A stretch of 64,000 bases of DNA from Silene conica (taxonomy: Eukaryota > Streptophyta > Magnoliopsida > Caryophyllales > Caryophyllaceae), in contig CM055316.2 of NCBI GenBank assembly GCA_029255685.2, forward strand, positions 67,657,237 through 67,721,236. The letters are read 5' to 3'. The position numbers and the translations under genes are program-made. Numbering within the stretch: the first letter of the stretch is position 1; each line of letters opens with the position of its first letter. Positions 26,009 through 36,027 of this stretch are shown in pieces. The notes beneath the pieces were generated by a model. The model was not told where the DNA came from. It searched no databases and worked only from the letters and a program-made list of their open reading frames with translations.

Positions 26009-27058
26009 TCCTTTACTATAAAAGAAATAACATTTTAAGACTTTTTATTATCTATTGGAAATGAGAGACTTTTTATTATCTATTGGAAATGAGGGGAGAA
26101 GAACCCACATTTTACTCAAAATATTTAATTAGTCTCTCCCCTAATCTTACCATGTAATTTCTCTTTCATTTATTTCTTCATTTAAACATATTTTAAAATT
26201 TATTTTTGTATATTATATATTTATATGATTATGTTATGCTTGTACTGATTATAGTATATGAAATGATGACGGTTATTATAATAATGTAAAAGAAGCTTAA
26301 ATATTCAAATTCAGAATTTTATCTGCAAAAAAAATTAATAGCCATTAAAACAAAAAAAAAAATTAAAAAATTCACGATTTCAATTATTTATCATAGACAA
26401 AATAATAAAAAGGTAAAAATAATAATAACACCAAATTCATGAAATTCACTACAAACTACAAACCCATAAATTCTAATTACCAAATCTATATACATTTTTT
26501 ACAAACGGAAAGATGAATACATTTTTTTGTAAAAATAAAAAAGAAGAATAATAATTAACTTTGGAGGAATTCGTATAGAAAAATATTATTTTGGAGATTT
26601 TAAAAACAAAAATAAAAATAAAATAACAATTAACCTTCATATTATAATTCGGTAATTCAGTATTGACCCGCCTATCGTATAAAATGAACAAAATACAAAA
26701 ATTATTTTCAGTAGAATAATTATTACTGATAAATTTATGTGAAGAAGTCTTTAAGTACTAAAATAACATAAAAATGATCAAGTAATATTACTTCTCTTGC
26801 ATGTATATACTTCCAAACTTTTCTGAATATTTTGTGGTTTTAACGAAATCCTATAATTTGCTTAATTGAGCGAATTATTTAAGAATTATACCGAATTGAT
26901 ACAAAAACGACTTAAGAATTTGTTCGCTTGAATCAATTCGAAATTCGGAGGGTGAGTGAATTTGGTATCCCTATCAATATCTGTATCATCTCGCATTTTT
27001 CGTCTTTTAAGCATCTTTTATTACAAACCGTGAATATTTTGCACGAGAATAAAACTAG
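26009..27058 (+). mobile_element. Possible Helitron
   Basis: Candidate 5' end TCCTTTACTATAAAAG after A. The 3' end is a degenerate hairpin (CCGTG...GCACG), then AATAAAACTAG and T. The layout fits the other Helitrons but the stem is imperfect. It contains a 29-bp tandem duplication at about 26038-26095 (GACTTTTTATTATCTATTGG). No ORF of note. Confidence 0.35.
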
Positions 27059-27849
27059 TTGATAAAAAAGGACATGAATTACTACTTTATAAGGCAAAGG
27101 TTACCCATATTATCAAATGGTTTTAGTGCAGAAGGTCCTTGGACTTATGAAACAAATTAAGTATGCAGCCTCCTAATGGTCTTTTTTCGGTTTGCGGACG
27201 AGTTGTGAGTGTATATGGATTGCATTATTATTTGCATATACGAGATCAACTTGGATAATGGACAAGTAGATGAGATAACCCACTAATCTTCGATGGGTCT
27301 TGGAGAACGGACCCTTTTGTAAGCAAGTCGATTTTGTTGAATGGGAGTGTCGACCGGTTTCGCTCCCATCATATATATCCGTCTTTTCGGTAAATTTTAA
27401 GGCATATTTCTTTGATTAAGGAAAATGCTGGAGTTGCTTCAAAAGAAGCATTAATGTTTATCCCACGTTGCTCATTTATTTCTTTTGGAGTTGTTTATAT
27501 ATAACTATTTACTATGTTTTACTAGATGTGTAGTAGTAGAGACTACGCACACCACACACTCGTGCCTCGCCCCGTGCTTGCGCCTTGGCGCGCCGCTTGT
27601 GGAAATTTTGTATGGTCAGAACATATGCATTTCCAGAAGCTTGTTTTTATCTTTTTTGAGGAAGTCTTTAGTTAGTCTTCTTATTTTTTTTCAAGGCTGA
27701 TTGTGTAGAGTTTTTGGTCAGTCTTCCTCTCTTTACGAGACTGATTGGCTCGAGTATTCGTCCCCTCATAAATGTTAATACTACGAATCTTTTGATTACA
27801 GTCCACTATATACCCTCCAGGCTCCATCACAATCAGAAAATCACACACT
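27059..27849. other. Unassigned region, no gene
   Basis: About 790 bp of moderate GC with only short ORFs. The only local oddity is a GC-rich patch near 27550-27600. Confidence 0.4.
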
Positions 27850-27857
27850 CAACCTAC

Positions 27858-30555
27858 TAGGGCAGAGTATGGATCGGATATCCGATCCGAAACCTACTTC
27901 GGATCGGATATCCGATCCGAAAATCCAAATTTTTAGTATCCGTGATCTGATCCGAAATGATCGGATATCCGAAATTTAGTATCCGAAAATATCCGAAAAT
28001 TTCGGATCAGTTATCCGATATCCGATATCCGCTCTGAGTATTTTATATATTGTCAAACTGTAATAAAAAATAAAACTAGCGTAATACTAATTTCATTCGG
28101 TATATATTACAAAACATGAACCCGCTATATCAAGGAAAACAAGCGTAATAGTTCGCCAAATACAAAGACATTCCACATACATAAGTCACCGAGCAAAATA
28201 GTCCGCCAAATACAAAGATTAACATTCAAAAACACAAGTCCTCGTACACGATAAGAAAATGAAGCAAGACACCGGCATCTCTTGTTGATCGATCACCGAA
28301 TTTGAGTGAGGTCTCTTGCAAATACCTAGTCCAGTTCTGTCAAAAAACTCAGTCCAGTTCTGTCAAAAATACCTGAAAATTAATTAGCAACAGAACAGTC
28401 AGAAACTGAGTTTGTAGGATCTTCTTCCCTGTAACCCAACCGTGCACTTCTAAATTACATATAATAAGACAGACGTAATACTCAGTGAAGTAGCTAGTCT
28501 TGTTAGCCTTCTTTTATGAGTTAGCTAGAAGGTGTTGCTATATAGATACTAGGATCGATTCGATTTAAGAAAATTTTACATTAGATTAAAAGCTCGCTAA
28601 AAAGATTTTGTATAAGATATTCTTCCTAAGAGTAACTTTTCAGCGCTACCATGTCTCTGGCTTATCCCATATACCATTGTTATAATTTGGAGACTAACAC
28701 ATATGATTGAATATGAATAAATTTTTTTACTGCCTTAATTGAAATAAAAGAAACATATTAATATAGAATGAGGAATGGTAAATTGGTAATGAGACTAATG
28801 ACGGAAGTAAACATGAATAGCGTTACTATGGATAAAAAGGATGCATATATAATCTGTAATAATACTGAAAAATGGATTACTGGTGGAATGAGAGAGATGT
28901 AGTGTTTGAAGAGAAGCAACATTGTAATTCCTAACTAGTTAGGTAGAACTCTAGAAGCATGAACTACTACCCTTCTGCAAAAGAGATGAGCAACCATTTT
29001 TCTATACTAGTGAAAAATAAGAAAACTTCGACATATAAAATGCATTCAAAAGCATTTCAGATTTAGACTGGTTAACAGAATGAAATCAAATTTAAGACGG
29101 ATTTGAATGAAATCCGTGCACACTGCACAGACAGTCCCTTTAATGGTTTTGAACGAAATCAGAAGAAAAATTTAGCAGCAGGCTTACAGTAACAACAACA
29201 GCATGTTTATATAGACCAGAAAGTAGGAAGAAGTAGCTTACAACCCCTGGTAAACAGAAAACAAAACAAAATAGTAGCTTACAAAACAGAAAACAGTAGC
29301 ATTCAAAACCATTTCAGATTTAGACTGGTTAACAGAATGAAATCAAATTTAAGACGGATTTTTACCACGGCTTTATGGAACGCTGTCTTTAAAAAAGTGA
29401 GGGGTTTCTGAACAACTAGGAATCAAAAGAAAAATGTAGTAGCAGGCTTAAAGTAGCAACAGCAGCATGTTTATACAACAACAGGCTTACAGTAGCATGT
29501 TTTTACAGACCAAAGTATGTTTACACAACCGCAGCATGTTTATACAAACCAGAAAGTAGGAAGAAGTGGCTTACAGCCCCTGGTAAACAGAAAACAAAAA
29601 AACAATAGCTTACAAAACAGAAAACAGTAGCTAAGACACCTTAAATAGCAGCAGGTTTACAGTAGCAAAACAGTAGCTTACAAAACAGAAAACAAAACAG
29701 TAGCATGTTTACACAATAGAAATAAGGAACAAAACTGATCTGGTACATTCAGACTTGGAACGTTTACACTAGCATTACTTGACGACGATGCCATATAATC
29801 TTCATCAAAACATAAAGATACATTCAGACTTTTATTTATAAAAATAACATACCAGATTTAAAAGTAGATAAATCAAATTATACCTCATTTCGAGTTCGAG
29901 ATGGAGTGAGTAGACCGTTCAATAGCTTCAAATTACACCTGCTTCGAGATGGAGGTGAGGGTAGATGACGATTTTAAGAAATGAGGTCTAGGGCAAAGGT
30001 AGGATGAACCGATGAAGTAGATCTGAGAATCAGAATGGAGCTTGGTATATGACGGTGAAGTGAAATTAGATTTAGGGTTTTGTGTATGAGGGAGGCTGAG
30101 AAATTAGATTTAGGGTTTGTGTATGAGGGTTACTGCGGTTTTGGGTTTGTAAATGAGGATTGAGGTTTGAGGGTTATTAAAAACTTAAAATATTAAGTTT
30201 ATCAAAAAAAAAAAAAACTTAAAATATTAAGTGAAATGAAATTAAAATTGTGGATGAGGTTTATTTACGGTTTTGTGAAATTAGCTAGTATTATTTATGG
30301 ATCAAATCTTGGATACGGTTCGGATATTAACGGATATCGGGTATCTGATCCGATATTTGATATTTGATCCAATAACTTTCGGATATCGGATATCCAAATT
30401 TTTAAACATGATATCCGTATTTGATCCGATATCCAAATATTTCGGATACGGGTATCCAAACCGAACCACTTTTCGGATCAGATATCCATTATTTCGGATC
30501 AGATACAAATCGGATATCAGATAATTCGGATAATCGGATTTTTTGCTCAGCCCTA
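27858..30555. mobile_element. Non-autonomous hAT element, 2.7 kb
   Basis: Ends TAGGGCAGAG... and the complement of TAGGGCTGAGC..., flanked by a perfect 8-bp duplication CAACCTAC (27850-27857, 30556-30563). That size is diagnostic of hAT. Both subterminal regions are crowded with palindromic GGATATCC/TCGGATATCCGA words (27871-28035 and 30303-30540). The interior has no transposase. It holds a 60-bp direct repeat (about 29043 and 29300, ATTTCAGATTTAGACTGG) and a block of repeated CAGTAGC and GCATGTTTA words (29180-29710). Confidence 0.88.
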
Positions 30556-30563
30556 CAACCTAC

Positions 30564-30822
30564 ACATCTCATACATTCTAATCTTCTTACTCTTATTCTC
30601 TAAATTATAATTATTTTCTGGCAAACGTACTTGACCGTATTCAACTATTCCTCTACCTACACTAGACTAACATCAGTTGTGCGGTCTTGGGAGTTGAGTG
30701 TTACTAACGTGTTTAGTAGACGGGGCATTAATTAACTTTATGACAGTGCGACATTTGTCATGCCACAAACTTCTTAATCCAGAAAAAATCTTACCTTTTT
30801 CTGTTTAATCGCTACTACCTAC
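30564..30822. other. Spacer between hAT elements
   Basis: About 260 bp without a gene. Confidence 0.5.
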
Positions 30823-31378
30823 TAGTGGTGTTCATTCGCGGTTCGGTGCATATTTAGTTCGGTTCGCACACGGTTCGGTTTGGCAAAACACCGAACCTAA
30901 ACCGCACCGTTCCTAACGGTTATTTACGGTTCGGTTAACCACTTTAAACGGTTATTTACGGTTCGGTTACCGGTTAACCTATAAACATGCTAAATATACT
31001 TTTTCTTTAGTTTTCGAGATTCTTATCTAGTAGTTTAATTAAATTTTTAATATTTAATTATACTCAACAATAAAGTTAATAAGTGAAAATTTAATATTAA
31101 TCATTTTAACCATTTTTGAATCTGGAAACACTTTTTAATTAAACAAAGAACAATTTTTTATATAATATTTAAATTTTTTGATTACTTTCTTGTGAACGGT
31201 TCGGTTCGCGGTTAACCTCTTTTCTAAAATTGCGAACCTCAACCGAACCTTGTCCATGATAAATTTAACGGTTCGGTTCACCGAACCGCTTTGTCAAAAC
31301 GGTTCGGTTAATCGAACCTTAAAAATGTACGGTTTTTCGGTTCGGTTATTGCGGTTCGGTTTATTATGAACACCCCTA
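30823..31378. mobile_element. hAT-type MITE, 556 bp
   Basis: Ends TAGTGGTGTTCA and the complement of TAGGGGTGTTCA, flanked by a perfect 8-bp TSD CTACCTAC (30815-30822, 31379-31386). CGGTTCGGTT words pack both subterminal regions in inverted orientation, and the centre is AT-rich. No coding capacity. Confidence 0.9.
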
Positions 31379-31811
31379 CTACCTACTACCGTGATAACAG
31401 AAACGACCATTTTGTACCCTCTGAGAAAACAAAAAAAAACGGCGTAGATCCTTTTTTCCCTATAACTCTCTTTGAGATGATTTGAAATTTTCACTTTCTT
31501 TATCATTACCCACCATAATCATATCGTCGACATAGATGAAAGCACCTATGAAAATATCATTTCAGACAAGTGTAAACAATAAATAATCTACAAGGGGCGA
31601 TTTTCAGCAATTAATTAACGAAATAGGTAATTTTCGAAATTTATTATCAAAAATGGGTCCACGTAGGATTATAGGTACCGAACCTAGGCCAGAAATCAAG
31701 TCGCTCTGGGGGTGAGCGACTTGACTCCCCTTCACCTTCCCCTGTTCCCCCTGTCCCCCATTTTCCAAAAGAAATCCAGAAAAATTCAATGAATTAGAAT
31801 CGTCCTTATTA

Positions 31812-31899
31812 GGGCCTTAAGATGCTAAGGCCCATTAAGGTTAAGTTAGGGTTAGGTTAACCCTAACTTAACCTTAATGGGGCTTAGCATCTTAAGGCC
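31812..31899. repeat. Near-perfect palindrome, about 43-bp arms
   Basis: The left arm (CCTTAAGATGCTAAGG ... TTAGGGTTA) and right arm (TAACCCTAA ... CTTAGCATCTTAAGG) are separated by 3 bp and differ at only one or two positions. It should extrude as a cruciform. A third copy of the right arm lies at about 46640-46682. The LTR retrotransposon inserted exactly at the palindrome's right edge. Confidence 0.9.
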
Positions 31900-33469
31900 T
31901 GATAGTATCAAAGTGTGACGGGTCAATAGTTTAATTTTATCACAATAAACATGCTTGATACCGGGTTATAGCGAGACTTTCATGTAATACGCCGGTTTGC
32001 ACTTTTGATTGTAATTTCGAGTTTTTGTTGTATCTTTTGTTGGGAACTCGGTTTTCATCTTTTCTATACCAAGGAGGAGAAGGAGAGGCAAAGCTTAACC
32101 AAGGGAATAAGTGCAAAGTAAAGAGAAGCAAGCAAAAAGGAAGAATTGAAGCCTTGTCATACACAAACAAGAGCCAAAATGAAGAATTGAAAACTCGGTT
32201 TCACAAGGGTCAACTTCAAACGACTATATCTCGAGTTCTAGAGCTCCTATTGATACAATACCAAGTGGAGGTGAAAGCTTGTGATCTTAGCTTTCCAACG
32301 ATAGGTCACACGCCTCATTTGGATAAGAAACGAGAGAGATATGGCCTTTCGAAGATGCTGCTGTCAGACTAAACCGCAGCCTGCGCTAAATGACGCATCC
32401 TGCGCCGATAGACGCAGCCTGCGCTTTGCTCTGGAACTTTCAGCTCTGTTACGCGTTTTGGGCTTTATTTTGGAGATGAAAAAAAACCTAGATTCTCGTG
32501 CCTATATGACATATGACATCTTATCTCTAGAACAACAACATTTACTCTCTAATTAAGTTGTAATCTTTCCTTATTTTCAAGCTTGTAATTATGCAAATGA
32601 GGAGCTAATCTCCTTTACTCTTGGTGTGATTCCGATCAAAGTCTCCGACTTTGACTTTGTAAGACTCAAATAACCCTTTCTTTTTATCTGATGTTGTTTC
32701 CTTAGTTTATCTTTTACATTCTAAGTAATTATTTGTGTGGATTGATCACCCTTGCATCTTAGTTGCTTAGTTTTCGCATATGTTAAGTAATCGGTTTAGT
32801 TTACTTGATGTTATTTGAAGCAAGCTTGTATGTATGTTGAGTTGGCTTAGATGAGACATATTTATGAGTAGGAAATTACATAACTTTCCTTGCTTTCATG
32901 GTTTAATGATTAGTAAGTTTAGTTTCTACATCACATCTTTTGGAATTAACGGAATTACATACACGGTTTAGTTGTGTGGTTCGTTTTTATTAGATGTTGC
33001 TTGGTTAGGGATGGATAGTTTAAGGGGTTGTTAGAGTCGAGCAAGTCTTTGTCGGGTGACTTTGTGACGGTTACACCAAGTTTTTCTCTCTTATTGATTA
33101 TTGCACATTAGTTGTTTGTGTTATTGCATAGCTCAATCTTTTCTCATTTATTGCTCATTTACTACTCTTTCCAATTGTCCCAAATCATTACTCCCTTATT
33201 TATGTCACCCTTTTTATTGTTCACTTGTGTATATAATGTTTGTTGGTTGATAAGTTGTTTGTCATTAGTCTCTAATCATCACTAAGTTTTCATCTAATCT
33301 TTGTTTAGTCGTGTGTAAGCAAGTTTTTAGTTATTTCCCTTCTCTTGGGTTCGACCCTTAACTTGCACTTTACTACTTTTATTTCGAGTCTAGTCGAGTC
33401 TAGTTTAGGCTTTATAATTTGTTTGGCGAGATAATTAGTGTAATAATGACCGCTAGTTTTTCCGTATCA
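31900..33469 (+). repeat. LTR 1 (1570 bp)
   Basis: Starts TGATAGTATCA and ends TCCGTATCA. It differs from LTRs 2 and 3 at several shared sites, for example near 32158, 32252, 32660 and 32998. A triple CGCA(G/T)CCTGCGC repeat lies at 32375-32424. Confidence 0.93.
32375..32424 (+). repeat. Triple CGCANCCTGCGC repeat in LTR
   Basis: CGCAGCCTGCGC, CGCATCCTGCGC and CGCAGCCTGCGC are spaced exactly 19 bp apart (32375, 32394, 32413). Each can form a small CGCA/TGCG hairpin. It is conserved in LTR 2 (about 36503-36552) and LTR 3 (about 45544-45593) and is GC-rich within an AT-rich LTR. Confidence 0.85.
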
Positions 33470-33474
33470 AATTT

Positions 33475-33492
33475 TGGCGCCGTTGCCGGGGA
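33475..33492 (+). other. Primer-binding site 1 (tRNA-Asp type)
   Basis: TGGCGCCGTTGCCGGGGA lies 5 bp after LTR 1, the standard Athila/Tat primer site. Confidence 0.88.
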
Positions 33493-33617
33493 AGGGCAAT
33501 ATAGCTAAAGCTTGTTTGTTTGTTTTTTTTTCTAAACTTTTGGTCTTTAATTAATGTAGTTAATCTTTGTAAATATTATGATTTTTTTTTTCATAGATTA
33601 ATTACTAGTTTAATTAA

Positions 33618-35027
33618 ATGGCTAATCTTTGTCTCCCACAAAATGAGTTTGAATTGTTTTGTAGTTACTTTGATAGACTTGAGGAATATGTCTTGAATTG
33701 TGATTATCATTTTGAAATATGGGAACTTTGTCGTGTTGTTTTTAATGGGTTAAATGTCAAAAGTATGTCTCATGTGAAGGACTTGAGTAATGGAAAATTT
33801 CTTGAATGGAGTTATGATGATAAATGGGAACTCTTTCACTACTTAGCTAATGATACTAGAGAATGGGAGTTGCTAAACTCTTGTCAACCCCAATATCAAC
33901 AAAGTGATCTCACCCAAACAAGAATGGACACCTTTGAAAACCAAATTAGTGGTGACATTGATAGAAATGAGGTCAATGAAGAGATTTTTCACACTTTAAA
34001 CAATGAAGATTTTGGTGATGGTCCATTTGATAAAGAGAAGGATGTTGAGGTTGAATATCCTCCTCCCCCTAAACTTGACACGAGTTACTCATATAGAGAG
34101 TATTGTTTTTGGGATGATGAGAAAGATGCTTATGTTTTCACTACACTTCCATGTCACTCCCCCGTTGTGGTATCTACCGACACCATATGCACTTTTGATG
34201 ATGGTTTCTCGAGTAATAGTCATGTGGGTGAGGACGAATTTTCGGTCCTTAGTGGCCTTGATGAGGAGTCAATGGGTCAAATTGTTGGAAAAGATGAACA
34301 TGAGGGAGGTAAGGTCGCGGAAGAGGTTGTTTGCGCCTCTAATAATTCTCATTTTGACGATCTATTCGATGAGGAAGATGATATGTGTGACTTGAAACCT
34401 TCTTTGACCTTGTCATCCATTGAAACCCCTATTGATCAAATCCCTTATACCGAAGTTGGCGCCTCACATCTTGGAAACAACTCTTTCGTTTGTAGTAACT
34501 TTTACTCGGAATTGTCCTTTAAAGAATCGGGAAGTGAGGTGTTTGAGAAGAATGACCAAGGGGCAATGATTTTTGAGGTAGCTTGGATAGAAAAGGAGAA
34601 GGTGGAAACTCTTGAAAACGTGAATTGTGAACCTCAAAAGCCTATTATGAAACTTGTAAGTGTGGGGGTTAAGGAAGATGTTCAAGAAAGAATGGAAGAT
34701 GAGTTTGTTGAGGTGTACCCCCTTATGGAGGAACCTCCTCAAATGTGCTTTGATGCGTCATCCAATTTATCCTCCAACAAACCTCAAGAGTCACTTCACT
34801 CGTCATACTTGGTTTTCACCAAGTCCATTCCATCCTTCAAGGAATCATACCGTGACAAGAAACCGTCGATTAAGCATGAAAACTTGATACACTTGCCTTG
34901 TGTTTACTATTTTCTTGCTTATGCTAGCTATGTGAGTGGTTCATGCTATGATCATGCCTCTTATTTATGGGCTAGTGTGCATGACAAGTTACTAAAGGCG
35001 TTAAGTTGTTCGCCTCTTGACTTTTGA
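33618..35027 (+). CDS. Element-encoded 469-aa acidic protein with gag-like N-terminus (interior 1)
   Basis: An intact 469-codon ORF starting ATGGCTAATCTTTG about 150 bp after the LTR. Residues about 10-95 (FCSYFDRLEEYVLNC, ELCRVVFNGLNVKS, LSNGKFLEWSYDD, LFHYLANDTREWE) follow the pattern of the Athila/Tat gag region: a short helix, then F..GL, NG.FL, and LA....W. Residues about 110-420 are strongly acidic and Ser/Thr-rich with no recognised domain. The last 45 residues, from LPCVYYFLAYASYVSG, are more hydrophobic. There is no zinc knuckle, protease or RT. The copy in interior 2 is about 99% identical and has lost one codon in frame, which hints at retained coding function. Function unknown; trans-mobilisation by an autonomous Athila partner is an inference. 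Confidence 0.7.
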   Translation: MANLCLPQNEFELFCSYFDRLEEYVLNCDYHFEIWELCRVVFNGLNVKSMSHVKDLSNGKFLEWSYDDKWELFHYLANDTREWELLNSCQPQYQQSDLTQTRMDTFENQISGDIDRNEVNEEIFHTLNNEDFGDGPFDKEKDVEVEYPPPPKLDTSYSYREYCFWDDEKDAYVFTTLPCHSPVVVSTDTICTFDDGFSSNSHVGEDEFSVLSGLDEESMGQIVGKDEHEGGKVAEEVVCASNNSHFDDLFDEEDDMCDLKPSLTLSSIETPIDQIPYTEVGASHLGNNSFVCSNFYSELSFKESGSEVFEKNDQGAMIFEVAWIEKEKVETLENVNCEPQKPIMKLVSVGVKEDVQERMEDEFVEVYPLMEEPPQMCFDASSNLSSNKPQESLHSSYLVFTKSIPSFKESYRDKKPSIKHENLIHLPCVYYFLAYASYVSGSCYDHASYLWASVHDKLLKALSCSPLDF

Positions 35028-35138
35028 AAAAAAAAGATCTTGAAAAGGCGTCGAGCAAACGACGAAAACCAAAAGCGCTTTACGGGAGGCAACCCGTACT
35101 CCTTTCATTTCCTTTCTTTTGCATTCATATTACTCTCC

Positions 35139-35160
35139 TCCACATTGAGGACAATGTGGA
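35139..35160 (+). other. 9-bp-stem hairpin TCCACATTG-AGGA-CAATGTGGA
   Basis: Perfect stem with an AGGA loop, followed at once by CTAAGTGTGGGGG. Repeated in the second interior at 44174-44195. Confidence 0.8.
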
Positions 35161-35162
35161 AA

Positions 35163-35175
35163 CTAAGTGTGGGGG
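35163..35175 (+). other. Upstream copy of the polypurine-tract motif
   Basis: CTAAGTGTGGGGG here is identical to the motif before the LTR at 36011-36023 and could act as a second plus-strand priming site. Copy in interior 2 at about 44198. Confidence 0.5.
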
Positions 35176-35264
35176 AGAAATATGAATGTAACTTTTATAA
35201 GTTTTTTTTTCATGTTTTGATGCTTTGAAAAAAAAAAAAAAAAAAAAAAAACTGAAAATTCCGG

Positions 35265-35296
35265 CTAGGTGAAAACCCACAAGGGTGGGCGCCTAG
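35265..35296 (+). other. Structured 3' UTR hairpin 1
   Basis: Lower stem CTAGGTG/CGCCTAG, AAAA bulge on the 5' side only, upper stem CCCAC/GTGGG, loop AAGG; then GCAAAAATG. Same in interior 2 at 44304-44335. Confidence 0.75.
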
Positions 35297-35323
35297 GCAA
35301 AAATGGGAAGGTGGTCGAGGACG

Positions 35324-35348
35324 GAATGAAAACCCGAGAGGGCATTTC
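35324..35348 (+). other. Structured 3' UTR hairpin 2
   Basis: Lower stem GAATG/CATTTC (one bulged T), AAAA bulge, upper stem CCC/GGG, loop GAGA (GNRA type); then GGGCAAAATG. Same in interior 2 at 44363-44387. Confidence 0.7.
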
Positions 35349-35399
35349 GGGCAAAATGAAGAAACGAGTTGCGAGCCACCGAAGAGAGGTAAGGTAAAG

Positions 35400-35429
35400 C
35401 TAAGGTGAAAACCCGAATGGGCACCTTAG
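35400..35429 (+). other. Structured 3' UTR hairpin 3
   Basis: Lower stem CTAAGGTG/CACCTTAG (8 bp, perfect), AAAA bulge, upper stem CCC/GGG, loop GAAT; then GCAAAATG. Same in interior 2 at 44439-44468. Confidence 0.78.
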
Positions 35430-36010
35430 GCAAAATGAGGGATTTTCAAAAAAAAAAAAAAAAAAAAAAAAAAGACGGAGGGATAAGAAGGGAGTGATAA
35501 GGAGGGTTTTGGAAGGAGGTTAGGTATATGTTTAATTTCTTTTTGTGTCACAAAATTTGGTTTTAAATCGGTGGTTTTCATTTGTGCTACTTGGATTGTC
35601 AATTGTTGGATGTTGGGGGCAACCAAGTAACACGATTGTGCATATTACGGAGTGATAAGAGGCGTTATAAAGGGAAGGTATGATATTTTGATGGATTTTT
35701 GAGGTCACCTCGCTATCACCTCGGGAGGTGAGAGTGGCCATCTTGTGATAGGAGTTATAAGAAGGGTGGATTTGTTGACGAGTCGGAGTTGGTGGTTTGT
35801 TGAGTCTTGCGTAGAGGGAGGCAAAAGGAGGACGAGTGAGGGAAGAGTGAATGTTAAACAATTGAGTCTAGATTTTTCTTTTTAATGGGTGTTTTGTGTT
35901 GAGGGAGAGATAAGGAGGATGTTGTGAGGGAAGAGAGATCAATGCACCTACACTTCCTTGTTGACTTTCGAAAATGCTTGTTTCGGGTTTTGCTCGGGAC
36001 AAGCAAAAGT

Positions 36011-36027
36011 CTAAGTGTGGGGGTATT
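36011..36027 (+). other. Polypurine tract before LTR 2
   Basis: CTAAGTGTGGGGGTATT abuts the TG of LTR 2. The equivalent tract before LTR 3 ends at 45068. Confidence 0.8.

Noticed and set aside
30297..30603. Ile/Arg/Tyr/Asp-rich ORFs on both strands
   Set aside because: Translations of the GGATATCC palindromic repeats in the hAT subterminal region.
31850..31865. TTAGGGTTAGG and CCCTAA words, possible interstitial telomere
   Set aside because: Only about two units, explained by the palindrome arms.
32025..32556. 115- and 71-codon ORFs repeated in each LTR
   Set aside because: They repeat because the LTR is repeated three times. They span the CGCANCCTGCGC block, lack domains and overlap other open frames.
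34003..34395. 130-codon ORF overlapping the element ORF in another frame
   Set aside because: Shadow of the 469-codon ORF; conserved between copies only because the DNA is nearly identical.
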